From the NCBI RefSeq assembly GCF_000770795.1, contig NZ_JRKJ01000002.1, positions 496,001 through 560,000 on the forward strand: a stretch of DNA of 64,000 nucleotides, in the 5' to 3' direction. The notes beneath the pieces were generated by a model, which was not told the DNA's origin, did not search any database, and saw only the letters and a program-made list of their open reading frames with translations. Source of the stretch: Lysobacter dokdonensis DS-58 (GTDB taxonomy: Bacteria > Pseudomonadota > Gammaproteobacteria > Xanthomonadales > Xanthomonadaceae). The position numbers were made by a program, and so were the translations under genes. Numbering within the stretch: position 1 is the stretch's first letter; each line of letters opens with the position of its first letter. This document shows positions 50,836 to 59,345 of this stretch, piece after piece.

Positions 50836-51093
50836 ATGGACATCGACCTGACCTGGACCGGCTACGTCGCCGCCACCCTCACCACCGTCGCGTTCGTGCC
50901 GCAGGCCGTGAAAACGCTGCGCACGCGAGATACCCGCAGCATTTCCCTGCACATGTATCTCGTTTTCACCGTCGGCGTCGCCTTCTGGCTGGCCTACGGC
51001 GTGGCACTGCATTCGTGGCCCATGATCGTGTCGAACACGGTGACGCTGGGGCTTGCGGGCACCATTCTTGCGATGAAACTGCGCTGGCGCTGA
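50836..51093 (+). CDS. SemiSWEET-type sugar transporter
   Basis: 85 residues, three membrane segments. The PQ motif (FVPQAVKTLRTRDTRSIS, Pro22-Gln23) and the FTVGVAFWLAYG and PMIVSNTVTLGL segments match bacterial SemiSWEETs, which work as dimers to move mono- or disaccharides. The ATG is preceded by GCAGG and a GATACT six bases upstream, so the transcript may be nearly leaderless. Divergent from leuS with 95 bases between. The substrate is unknown. Confidence 0.88.
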   Translation: MDIDLTWTGYVAATLTTVAFVPQAVKTLRTRDTRSISLHMYLVFTVGVAFWLAYGVALHSWPMIVSNTVTLGLAGTILAMKLRWR

Positions 51094-51189
51094 GGGCGAT
51101 GGCGTCGCGCATGCGTTGACGTTCGGGGTTTTCCGATACGACGACACGGCGTTGCCCGACTGTGCGGCCGCCGTCGGATCCGGAGCATG

Positions 51190-51215
51190 GGGACACACCC
51201 AACAAGGAGTGTCCC
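51190..51215 (+). promoter_or_regulatory. Hairpin presenting the pilin ribosome binding site
   Basis: GGGACAC (51190-51196) pairs with GTGTCCC (51209-51215), a 7-bp stem with a 12-base loop. The loop and first stem base contain AAGGAG (51204-51209), the Shine-Dalgarno of the pilin gene (ATG 51217). The stem also covers the space up to the start codon. Folding could gate ribosome access. The rest of the 123-base gap has TTGACG at 51116 but no good -10 box at the right spacing. Confidence 0.5.
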
Positions 51216-51216
51216 G

Positions 51217-51765
51217 ATGCACCCGATCCAACCCCAGCGTTCCCGCTTCTTCGCCACCCTCCCCGTCCTGTTCGTCGCCGGCTGCCTGGCCTCGCCAGGC
51301 GCGGCCGCCAACACCGGCCAGATCCACTTCGAAGGCCAGATCACCGATGCCACCTGCGAGGTAGTCGGCGGCACCGGCGGCACGCCGTCGTTCACCGTGC
51401 GCCTGCCGGTCGTGAGCAACGAGCAGCTCGGTCCCGGCGACATGGCCGGTCGCACCATGTTCCGCATGTCGCTGCAGAACTGCACGTCGGTCGCCAACGG
51501 CGTGCGCGTGTTCTTCGAGGGCGGTCCCAACGTGGATCCGGCCTCCGGCACGCTGCGCACCAGCCTGACCGACATCAACCTCGCACTCTTCGATGGCGAC
51601 GGCACGCCCATCGCCGTCGGCAGCGAGCTGCAACGCACCGAGAACACGCTCTACAGCGCGTCCGACACCATGGACTACCAGGTGGCGTACGCGAACGTCG
51701 GCGCCTTCGGCGCCATGCCCGGCATGGTGACCGCCGGCGTCGTGTATTCGCTCCACTACCCGTGA
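51217..51765 (+). CDS. Fimbrial major subunit (type 1 pilin-like)
   Basis: 182 residues. The ATG at 51217 is chosen for the AAGGAG six bases upstream; an ATG at 51187 adds a poor extension. A signal (FFATLPVLFVAGCLASPGAA) precedes the mature protein, which begins NTGQIHFEGQITDATCEV. The Cys in DATCEV and the one in LQNCTS form the usual pilin disulphide, and the C-terminus (VVYSLHYP) has the near-terminal Tyr used in donor-strand exchange. First of three genes; its TGA overlaps the GTG start of the chaperone. Confidence 0.92.
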   Translation: MHPIQPQRSRFFATLPVLFVAGCLASPGAAANTGQIHFEGQITDATCEVVGGTGGTPSFTVRLPVVSNEQLGPGDMAGRTMFRMSLQNCTSVANGVRVFFEGGPNVDPASGTLRTSLTDINLALFDGDGTPIAVGSELQRTENTLYSASDTMDYQVAYANVGAFGAMPGMVTAGVVYSLHYP

Positions 51766-52487
51766 GTGGCGCGACGTTGCGATGCGCGATACGCATCGCG
51801 GCGTGCTGGTGCGTCTGGCACGCGCTCGCGTTCGCGCCCCGTGCGCACGCGGGCGTCGTGCTCGCCAATACGCGCGTCGTCTTTTCCGGCGACGCGCGCG
51901 ACGTCACCGTGCGCCTGAGCAATCGGCATGCATACCCGGTCCTGGTGGAAGCCTGGGTGGACTCGCCCATCGAGGGCGCGCACGTGCCCTTTGCGGCGGA
52001 CCCTCCGCTGTTCCGCATCGACCCGGGCAAGGGCCAGGCACTGCGCGTGCATCGCTTGCCGGGCGTGCTGCCGGAGGATCGGGAAACGCTGTTCTGGCTC
52101 AACGTGCTGGACGTTCCCCCCGACCCACCCGCGACCGCTGAAGGGTCCGACATGAAGATCGCACTGCAAACGCGCGTGAAGCTGTTCCACCGGCCGAAAG
52201 GGTTGCCCGGTGCGCCGGCGGAGGCGCCCGCAGCGTTGCACTGGCGCGTGCTCGACGACGCGCGCATCGCAGTGGACAACCCCACGCCTTACCACGTCAC
52301 CATCGCCCGCATCGCCGGGCACGATGGGTGGGACGTGCAGGGCGTGATGGTCGCGCCGTTCGCGGGCGTCGTCGTTCCCTATTCCAAGGCGCGCGGCGGC
52401 AGCGGACGCATCGTGTTCGAGGCGATCAACGATCTTGGTGGACGCGACAAGTTCGACAGCCCGCTGGCGGAGGCGCGCGCGCAATGA
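51762..52487 (+). CDS. Fimbrial periplasmic chaperone (PapD-like)
   Basis: 241 residues from a GTG at 51762, which overlaps the pilin TGA as GTGA; the frame is open upstream only as an artefact. It has a signal (IRIAACWCVWHALAFAPRAHA). Two Ig-like domains follow: VVLANTRVVFSGDARDVTVRLSNRHAYPVLVEAWVD (split as motifs), FRIDPGKGQALRVHRL, ETLFWLNVLDVPP, then a second domain with NPTPYHVTIA. It holds pilins folded until delivery to the usher. Its stop overlaps the usher ATG (ATGA). Confidence 0.93.
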   Translation: MSGATLRCAIRIAACWCVWHALAFAPRAHAGVVLANTRVVFSGDARDVTVRLSNRHAYPVLVEAWVDSPIEGAHVPFAADPPLFRIDPGKGQALRVHRLPGVLPEDRETLFWLNVLDVPPDPPATAEGSDMKIALQTRVKLFHRPKGLPGAPAEAPAALHWRVLDDARIAVDNPTPYHVTIARIAGHDGWDVQGVMVAPFAGVVVPYSKARGGSGRIVFEAINDLGGRDKFDSPLAEARAQ

Positions 52488-54868
52488 AGCGCGGGCCGCC
52501 TGCGTTCGCGCTGGCCATCGCGTGCGCCGCGGCGCACGCAGCGGAACCGGCCGCGCCGCGCGTCCGGTTCGATGCATCGATGCTGCGCAATGCGCGAGGC
52601 GCGGACGTTGCGCCGTTCGAGTCCGCTGTCGTCGTGCGCGCCGGCCTCCATGACGTCGAAGTGATGCGCAACGGTGATCCGCTCGGCCGACGGGGCGTGC
52701 GTTTCGAAGGCGATCCCGTCGCGCCGTGCTTCGATGGGGAGCTCGTCGCGTGGCTCGGCGTGTCGGCCGCACGGCTGACGGATGCACAGCGCGACCGGCT
52801 GGCGGGCGGTTATTGCGCAAGCATCGCGTCGCTGCATCCGGCGGCATCGGTTCGCCACGACGCGGGAGAACGCACTCTCGACGTCTCGATCCCGCAGGCG
52901 CTGCTCGCCACGCGCAGCGATGCGATCGATCCGGCGACACTGGACGCCGGCATCACCGCATTTCGCCTCGGTTATGCCGCCAACCTGCTGCACCACGAGA
53001 CGCGCGATGGGCCGGCTGCGCATCGCGGCAGCGTACGCCTCGATGCCGGCGCCAACATCGGTGCATGGCGGTGGCGGCATCGCACGATGCATGCGTGGGG
53101 TGGGACGGACGCGATCGCGAGCGACGTGATGTCGGCTTCTCTCGAGCGCGACGTGTCGCGGTTCGACGCCAGTCTCACGGTCGGCGACTTCCAGGCAAGC
53201 GGCCTGCTGCTCGATTCGCTCGCGTTGCGCGGGGTGCGCTTTCAATCGGACGACCGCATGCTGCCTGCGTCGCAATCGCGCCCTGCTCCGGTCATCCGCG
53301 GAGTCGCCGACACCAACGCGCGCATCCATGTGCGGCAAGGCGGTCGGCTGCTGTTCGATACGACGGTGCCCCCCGGCCCGTTCGATCTCGCGGACGTGCA
53401 ACCACAGGGCCAGGGCGGCGACCTCGACGTGCACGTCGAGGAAGCCGATGGCCGCCGCCATTCGTTCCGCGTGCCCTACTGGGTGATGCCCGGCCTGTTG
53501 CGCGCCGGCCGGAAGCGCTTCGGCCTGACGGCGGGGCGGTTGCGCGGCGCGGAAACATGGGAGGCGCCCGTCGTCGCCGGGGCGCTCGAAGCGGGCGTTC
53601 GGGATCGGCTCACGGTGCGCGCCGGTGCGCAGGCGACCAGTGGACACGCCGAGGCGCTGCTCGGCGTGGTCTTCGGCGCGCGCGCCGGCGCGATGTCGAT
53701 CGATCGCCTCCATGGCCACGACGCCGCCACCCGCGCGACGTTCACCACGGGCGTCGCGTCGCGCAGCACGTTGCAACTCTCCGCCTCGCACCGGCCGCGT
53801 GCGTTCCGCACCCTGCAGGACGCCCTCGCCGTTCGCACGCCCTCCCCGCTCCGCGAGCGGCGGCGCATCGACGCGACGTTGCACGCAACGTCCGCCAAAC
53901 GCCGCCACGGGATGCGCATGACCTTCGTCGATCGCCGATGGCACGGGACGCGCGCGGCGCAACGCAGCGCGCAACTCGGCTGGTCCGTTCCTGCGCGCCG
54001 CAATGGTGCAGTGCTGCATGCAACGGTCGAACACGCGCAAGGGTTCATGCGCGCGACGTCGAACCACGCCACCATCGCCCTCTCCTTCCCGCTGCAGGTC
54101 GGCGAGGATCGCGGGTCGGCGCACGTCCACGCACGCCATGGACCCGCACATTCCGTTCTGCAGTCCGGTGTCAGCGGTGCATGGAACGCGCGCACGGGAT
54201 GGAACCTCGGCGTCACGCAATCGCGCGCCATGCACGGCACCACGACGACACGCAACGCCGCGCTTTCGCACACCGGAAGCGCCGGGCGCGTCGATGCCGG
54301 CCTCAGCGCGTCGCCGGGGTTGCGGCAGTCCTCCCTCACCTTCGACGGCAGCGCCCTCGTGCATCCGCACGGCATCACGTTCGGGCCGTGGCTCGGCGAC
54401 ACCATCGCGCTCGTGCGCGCCGAACATGGTGTCGGAACATCGTTGCTGCAGGCGCCCGGGATTCGCCTTGATCGCCTCGGGCACGCGGTCGTGCCGCACC
54501 TGACGCCCTATCGGCGCAATCGCGTCGGCATCGACGTGCGCGACGCCTCCCCGGATGTCGCGTTCGACTGGACCGAACGCGACGTCATTCCGCGCGCCGG
54601 GGCGATTGTCGACGTGCCGCTGTCGAGCGCGTACCGCCCCACCACGTTCGTCCGCATCGTGGTCGACGACGGCCAGGCCCCGCCCTTCGGCGCGCGCCTC
54701 ACCGACGCAGCCGGCATCACGCGCGCACGCGTCGGACGAGACGGCATCGCGCGCATTCCCGACGACGGTTCCGAATGGTTCCTGGAGGGCGACACGCGGC
54801 CCTGCGCGATCACGCCGGCATCCGCCGACGCGCTCGCAGTCGCCACGTGCCCGGGGTCAGCCCGCTGA
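52484..54868 (+). CDS. Outer-membrane fimbrial usher (FimD/PapC family)
   Basis: 794 residues, short for an usher (usually 800-870). After the signal (KRGPPAFALAIACAAAHAA) come the N-terminal chaperone-binding domain (VRFDASMLRNARGADVAPFE), a plug/barrel region with IHVRQGGRLLFDTTVPPGPF, and the C-terminal domains (PHLTPYRRNRVGIDVRD, IPRAGAIVDVPLSS). The conserved CPG near the C-terminus appears as ATCPG. The barrel half is unusually Arg/His rich. No adhesin or minor pilin gene follows; the next gene faces it and overlaps its end by 12 bases. Confidence 0.92.
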   Translation: MKRGPPAFALAIACAAAHAAEPAAPRVRFDASMLRNARGADVAPFESAVVVRAGLHDVEVMRNGDPLGRRGVRFEGDPVAPCFDGELVAWLGVSAARLTDAQRDRLAGGYCASIASLHPAASVRHDAGERTLDVSIPQALLATRSDAIDPATLDAGITAFRLGYAANLLHHETRDGPAAHRGSVRLDAGANIGAWRWRHRTMHAWGGTDAIASDVMSASLERDVSRFDASLTVGDFQASGLLLDSLALRGVRFQSDDRMLPASQSRPAPVIRGVADTNARIHVRQGGRLLFDTTVPPGPFDLADVQPQGQGGDLDVHVEEADGRRHSFRVPYWVMPGLLRAGRKRFGLTAGRLRGAETWEAPVVAGALEAGVRDRLTVRAGAQATSGHAEALLGVVFGARAGAMSIDRLHGHDAATRATFTTGVASRSTLQLSASHRPRAFRTLQDALAVRTPSPLRERRRIDATLHATSAKRRHGMRMTFVDRRWHGTRAAQRSAQLGWSVPARRNGAVLHATVEHAQGFMRATSNHATIALSFPLQVGEDRGSAHVHARHGPAHSVLQSGVSGAWNARTGWNLGVTQSRAMHGTTTTRNAALSHTGSAGRVDAGLSASPGLRQSSLTFDGSALVHPHGITFGPWLGDTIALVRAEHGVGTSLLQAPGIRLDRLGHAVVPHLTPYRRNRVGIDVRDASPDVAFDWTERDVIPRAGAIVDVPLSSAYRPTTFVRIVVDDGQAPPFGARLTDAAGITRARVGRDGIARIPDDGSEWFLEGDTRPCAITPASADALAVATCPGSAR

Positions 54869-55495
54869 TGCGCTCCGCCGGTCGAACACGCCCCACGCCA
54901 CGCAGGCCAGCCATGCGAGCCACGCGACGATCCCGATGCGCTGCCCCATCGCCGGCGCGCCAGGCACCGCGACGAACATCGCGAAGGCCAGCACCAGCGC
55001 CGCGGCGAGCGCAATGGCGAATTGCGCCGCGATGCGTCCGCGCCAAGCCACCGCCAACAGCAGGCCACCGGCGACGAATGCCAGCCACCACACCGTCCAC
55101 GCCGCCGTGTGCACCTTGCCCAGGCCGTAGCCGAATCCCTTCGCGGCATCCACCGGCAGCACGCCCTGCGCGGCGAATGCCAGGGCCGCGAATGCGCACA
55201 GCGTCCAGCCGACGCCGAGCAATCGGCTGTCGGCATCGCGCGCGCGGTCGGCGATGGACAGGCGCACCGTCGCAGCCCAGGCCAGCAACCCCGGCAGGAG
55301 AAATCCGAACAGATCGAAAGCCCACCACCGAGGGACCCCGCGCGCACCGAGCAGCGCGACCGGATGCATGGCATGCGAGAACCCGTCGAGCGCGGCGCCG
55401 AACCCCAGCAGCGCGGCGAGGAAGCCCAGCAGCGCGATCGAGGTCATCCAGCGGACGGAGGGCAAGCGTGGAGGAGAAGTGGAAGGTCGTCTCAT
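54857..55495 (-). CDS. DUF998 membrane protein
   Basis: 212 residues, about six membrane segments. The N-terminal SIALLGFLAALLGFGAALDG, then HPVALLGARGVPRWWAFDLF and GFLLPGLLAWAA, match DUF998. It is an inner-membrane protein of unknown function, distantly similar to other six-helix membrane families. The ATG at 55495 is taken; an in-frame Met at residue 17 is possible. Tail-to-tail with the usher and divergent from the thioredoxin gene (78-base gap). Confidence 0.82.
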   Translation of the reverse strand: MRRPSTSPPRLPSVRWMTSIALLGFLAALLGFGAALDGFSHAMHPVALLGARGVPRWWAFDLFGFLLPGLLAWAATVRLSIADRARDADSRLLGVGWTLCAFAALAFAAQGVLPVDAAKGFGYGLGKVHTAAWTVWWLAFVAGGLLLAVAWRGRIAAQFAIALAAALVLAFAMFVAVPGAPAMGQRIGIVAWLAWLACVAWGVFDRRSASAG

Positions 55496-55573
55496 GCGGC
55501 CATGCTAGCGTGCGGGCTTGCCGCGCCGCACCGGCGTCCCCATCTGTTGCGCATCCCACTTTCGCGAATCGCC

Positions 55574-56452
55574 ATGGCCACCACCGCTTCCCAGTTCGTT
55601 TTCGACGCCACCGCCGAGACCTTCGAGGCCGACGTCTTGCAGGCCTCGGTGCAAACGCCGGTCCTTGTCGACTTCTGGGCCGAGTGGTGCGGCCCGTGCA
55701 AGACGCTCGGTCCGATCCTCGAAAAGCTGGCCGACGAATACAACGGCGCCTTCCGCCTGGCGAAGATCGACGTCGACAAGGAACAGCAGCTCGCCGCCGC
55801 ATTCCAGGTGCGCTCGATTCCCACCGTCTATCTCGTCAAGGGCGGCCAGCTCGTCGATGGTTTCCCCGGCGCGTTGCCCGAGGGCCAGCTGCGCGAATTC
55901 CTGACGCACCACGGCATCGTGCCCGGGCAGCCGCAGGACGATGCGGCCGCGCAGGAAGTCGCGCCCGAACCGCAGCCCGATCCGCACGAAACCGTGATGC
56001 GCCTGCGCAAGCTCGTCGAAACCGAGGCCGACAAGCCCGAGCATCGCCTCGACCTCGCGCTCGCCTTGTTGCAGACCGGCAACGCACACGAAGCCGAACA
56101 ACTGCTCGATGCGCTCCCCGCCAACCTCGCGCAGGACGATCGCGCGATCCGCGCGCGTGCGCGCCTCGGGTTCGCCGCATTGCTGAAGGACGCACCGGCG
56201 CCGCAAGTGCTCGAAGCGGCGATCGCCAGCGATCCCAAGGACCTGCGCGCACGCCATCTGCTCGGCGTGCATCGCATCGTGTCGGGTGATGCCGAGGGCG
56301 GATTCGAACACTTCCTGGAAATGCTGCGCATCGATCGCACGTTCGACGAGGGCCTGCCGCGCAAGGCATTGCTCGATGCGTTCCAGATCGTCGACGACGA
56401 AGAACTCGTCGGCCGCATGCGCCGCCGCATGGCATCGCTGCTCCTGGTGTGA
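55574..56452 (+). CDS. cnoX: CnoX-like thioredoxin with TPR domain
   Basis: 292 residues: an N-terminal thioredoxin fold (LVDFWAEWCGPCKTLGPIL, redox cysteines C39 and C42, cis-Pro in SIPTVYLV) and a helical TPR-like C-terminal half (DLALALLQTGNAHEAEQLLD, AAIASDPKDLRARHLLGVH). This is the YbbN/CnoX layout, a chaperedoxin that protects proteins from oxidation and hands them to GroEL or DnaK. Unlike E. coli YbbN, the CGPC pair is intact, so thiol activity is expected. The ATG at 55574 follows the 78-base divergent gap. A structured 195-base gap follows. Confidence 0.88.
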   Translation: MATTASQFVFDATAETFEADVLQASVQTPVLVDFWAEWCGPCKTLGPILEKLADEYNGAFRLAKIDVDKEQQLAAAFQVRSIPTVYLVKGGQLVDGFPGALPEGQLREFLTHHGIVPGQPQDDAAAQEVAPEPQPDPHETVMRLRKLVETEADKPEHRLDLALALLQTGNAHEAEQLLDALPANLAQDDRAIRARARLGFAALLKDAPAPQVLEAAIASDPKDLRARHLLGVHRIVSGDAEGGFEHFLEMLRIDRTFDEGLPRKALLDAFQIVDDEELVGRMRRRMASLLLV

Positions 56453-56475
56453 CGCCTGCACGGGTGACGCACATC

Positions 56476-56510
56476 ACGCAACGACGCCACGCGTCACGTT
56501 GCGTCGCAAC
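56476..56510 (+). promoter_or_regulatory. Overlapping inverted repeats before the kinase gene
   Basis: ACGCAACGACGC (56476-56487) pairs with GCGTC-AC-GTTGCGT (56491-56504) to form a 12-bp stem with a 2-base bulge. The second arm also forms a separate palindrome, GTTGCG-T-CGCAAC (56498-56510). The two structures exclude each other. There is no T-run. The site is 24 bases after cnoX and 138 before the kinase gene; a TATTCT (56613-56618) further on may be the kinase -10 box. The rest of the 195-base gap shows nothing clear. Confidence 0.4.
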
Positions 56511-56647
56511 ACGCCATGTGAAGACGGCCTTCACGCGCCTGCGCGCATGAACTGATCAGCAACGCGGCCTCCAGGCGTCTCCCCGCGTCTGGCTGGCCGT
56601 CCTGCGCCAGCGTATTCTTCCGCCACGGAACAGGGGACCGTCTGACA

Positions 56648-58639
56648 ATGAGCGTTGATCCGTCGTCGCATCACGACGCCGCCAGTGCCCTGCCGCGCAT
56701 CGCAGGCTTTCGCCTGTTGCGCGAGATCGGCCAGGGCGGGATGTCGACGGTGTATCTCGCCGAGCAGGAATCGCTGGGGCGCAAGGTCGCGCTCAAGGTG
56801 ATGTTGCCCGAGGCGCTCACCGACGAGGTCAGCCGCCGCCGGTTCGAGAACGAAGCCCGCACCATCGCGCGCCTCGACCACCCCAACATCGTCGGCATCT
56901 ACGAAGTCGGCCGCACCGCCGACGACCTCCCCTTCTATGCCATGCCCTACCTCGGGCGCGGCCACCTCGGCGTGCGCATCTCGCGCCAGGACGGCCGCAC
57001 GCGCGACCAGCAACGCGTCATCGCCACGTTGCGCGCATTGCTCGAAGCACTCGATTACGCGCACGTGCGCGGCGTCGTGCATCGCGACGTCAAGGCCGAG
57101 AACGTGTTGTTCGACGACGCCGAGCGTCCGCAGCTCGCCGACTTCGGCATCGCGCTGCGCAAGGGCATCAATCCGCGCCTGACGATGACCGGCCTGGCCG
57201 TCGGCAGCACCGCCTACATGCCGCCGGAACAGGCGCGCGGCGAAGAAGTCGACAGCCGCGCGGACCTGTACAGCATCGGCGTGCTCGCGTGGGAGATGTT
57301 GACCGGCATGTTGCCGTTCAACGCCGCCGACGCGCTGTCCATGGCGGTGATGCACGCCAAGGACCCGATCCCGCGCCTGCCCGCCGAACTGATGCACTGG
57401 CAGCGTTTCATCGACAAGTCGCTCGCCAAGTCGCCGGCCAACCGGTTCCGCAGCGCGCAGCAGATGCTCGAAGCGCTCGACCGCATCGAACGCGGCGGAT
57501 TTTCCTTCGGTGCAATGGTCGCCAACTTCGCGCAACTGTGGCGCCGTACGCGCGTGTTGCCCAAGCCCCTGCTGATCGGCGGCGGCTTGTTGTGCGCGGC
57601 GATGATCGGCGTGGCCTCGCAGCACGACGCCGACACGTCCGATTTCTTCCGCGTCGAAACGCTGCCCGAACTGCGCAAGCCGATCCAGCCGGAAGTCGTG
57701 GACCGCATGATGCAGCCGCCGCCGGAATCGCCGGCGCAGCAACTGGTCACCAACGCCGAGGCGCAACTGGCCGCGCGCAAGCTCACCGCGCCGCAGGGCG
57801 ACAACGCCTACGACAGCGTGCTCGCCGCGTGGGATTCCGACCCGGCGCATGCGGGCCTGCCGCCGTTGGTGGTGGGCGTGCTCGGTTCGCTCGGCGACGA
57901 GATGGCGATGCGCCTGCGTCGCGGCGACGAAGACAAGGCGCGCGACTATCTGCAGCGCGCGACGCAGTTCGCAGACCGTACCGCGCCGCTCGGCACCGAT
58001 GCGCTGCACGGCATCCACGAGAAGGCTGCCGAGGCATTGCGCAAACGCGTGGAAGCCAGCGAGAAGTCCCGCGACCGCAAGGACGCGCTCGCCGCCGCCG
58101 CGCTGGCCAACGAGTTCGCCGGCGACCAGGCCCTGGGCGACACGCTTCGCGCGCGCGCCGAGAAGATCAAGGTCGCCGAAGCCGACGCCCCGGAAGTCGC
58201 GATCGCCGCGGGCACGGGCAACACGACGCAATCGCAACCGGCGCTGCGCACGTTGACGCGCGCCGAGTACGGGCGCTTCGTTGCGGCGACGGGCCGCGAA
58301 TCGTCGCTGTGCCGCGAGCGCATGTCGCTGCTGCGCATCGTCAAGCCGCGCGATTGGCGTGAGCCCGGCTTCGTGCAGTCCGATACGCAACCAGTGGTCT
58401 GCGTGTCGTACGAGGACGTCGTCGCCTACACGCACTGGGCCAGCCGCAACGGCAACAAGGTGCGCCTGCCCTCGAGCGCGGAACTCGGCGCCAACCCCGC
58501 GCAAACCGGAGGGCGCGCGTACGCGACGTGGCTGAAGGACGGCTCCATCGCCGGCACCGGCTGGCGCGGGCCGAAGCCGCGGACGATCGAACGCGCGCGC
58601 GGATACGACGACGTGGCGGTCAAACTCGTTCACGACTGA
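56648..58639 (+). CDS. Membrane Ser/Thr protein kinase with C-terminal FGE-like domain
   Basis: 663 residues. Residues 20-280 form a Hanks-type kinase: glycine loop GQGGMSTVYLAE, Lys50 (ALKVM), HRDVKAEN with catalytic Asp147, DFG at 165-167, and PPEQARG in place of APE. All catalytic residues are present. One membrane segment (about 305-325) leads to a periplasmic Ala-rich helical region (330-530). The C-terminal 130 residues (LTRAEYGRFVAATGR, PVVCVSYEDVVAYTHWAS, VRLPSSAEL) look like a short formylglycine-generating-enzyme/sulfatase-modifying fold, as in Pkn-type kinases. AGGGGA lies 10 bases before the ATG. Confidence 0.88.
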   Translation: MSVDPSSHHDAASALPRIAGFRLLREIGQGGMSTVYLAEQESLGRKVALKVMLPEALTDEVSRRRFENEARTIARLDHPNIVGIYEVGRTADDLPFYAMPYLGRGHLGVRISRQDGRTRDQQRVIATLRALLEALDYAHVRGVVHRDVKAENVLFDDAERPQLADFGIALRKGINPRLTMTGLAVGSTAYMPPEQARGEEVDSRADLYSIGVLAWEMLTGMLPFNAADALSMAVMHAKDPIPRLPAELMHWQRFIDKSLAKSPANRFRSAQQMLEALDRIERGGFSFGAMVANFAQLWRRTRVLPKPLLIGGGLLCAAMIGVASQHDADTSDFFRVETLPELRKPIQPEVVDRMMQPPPESPAQQLVTNAEAQLAARKLTAPQGDNAYDSVLAAWDSDPAHAGLPPLVVGVLGSLGDEMAMRLRRGDEDKARDYLQRATQFADRTAPLGTDALHGIHEKAAEALRKRVEASEKSRDRKDALAAAALANEFAGDQALGDTLRARAEKIKVAEADAPEVAIAAGTGNTTQSQPALRTLTRAEYGRFVAATGRESSLCRERMSLLRIVKPRDWREPGFVQSDTQPVVCVSYEDVVAYTHWASRNGNKVRLPSSAELGANPAQTGGRAYATWLKDGSIAGTGWRGPKPRTIERARGYDDVAVKLVHD

Positions 58640-58655
58640 CCTGCGCGCCCGTACC

Positions 58656-59345
58656 ATGGGCGCCATGCGCAAACCCTCCCCCCGCCCCAGCCTCCGCCGG
58701 CTCTTCATCGCCGGCGTGCTCACCCTGTTGCCGATCTTCCTCACGTGGGTGGTGCTGAAGTTCGTCTTCGTCCTGTTGTCCGACATCAGCCGTCCATTGA
58801 TCGGGCCGCTGCTCGCCACGGTCGCCGAGGGCAATCCGCAGACCTTCGGTTGGCTGGTCGAGCCGTGGGTGCAGACGGCCTTCGCCGTCGCCGCGACGCT
58901 CGCGGTGATCCTGTTGTCGGGCGTGATGGCGCGCGTCGTCGTCGGCCAGACGATGCTCAAGTGGTTCGAACGTCTCGTGCAGCGCATTCCGCTGGCCTCG
59001 ACGATCTACGGCAGCGCGCGCCAGTTGCTCGACATCCTGCAGACCAAACCCGACGGCACGCAGCGCGTCGTGCTCATCGACTTCCCGCATACCGAGATGA
59101 AGAGCGTCGGTTTCGTCACGCGCGTGATGCGCGAACACGGCACGGGGCGCGAGCTCGCCGCCGTGTACGTGCCGACCACGCCCAACCCGACCTCCGGTTA
59201 TCTCGAGATCGTGCCGGTGGAAAAGATGACGCCGACCGATTGGTCCGTCGACCAGGCCATGAGTTTCATCATCTCCGGCGGCGCGGTCTCGCCGGAAACC
59301 ATCCCCTTCGCGCCGCCACCGCTCGGCGAGAAAGCAAAGGACTGA
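58656..59345 (+). CDS. DUF502 membrane protein
   Basis: 229 residues with two membrane segments (FIAGVLTLLPIFLTWVVLKF and AFAVAATLAVILLSGVMARV). The family pattern RIPLASTIYGSARQLLDIL, VVLIDFPHTEMKSVGFVT, VYVPTTPNPTSGYLEIVP and MSFIISGGAVSP is complete. The family function is unknown; plant relatives (LCV/COV1) affect membrane trafficking. The ATG at 58656 is used, with 58665 as alternative. Starts 16 bases after the kinase stop and overlaps the next gene by one base (TGATG). Confidence 0.9.
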   Translation: MGAMRKPSPRPSLRRLFIAGVLTLLPIFLTWVVLKFVFVLLSDISRPLIGPLLATVAEGNPQTFGWLVEPWVQTAFAVAATLAVILLSGVMARVVVGQTMLKWFERLVQRIPLASTIYGSARQLLDILQTKPDGTQRVVLIDFPHTEMKSVGFVTRVMREHGTGRELAAVYVPTTPNPTSGYLEIVPVEKMTPTDWSVDQAMSFIISGGAVSPETIPFAPPPLGEKAKD

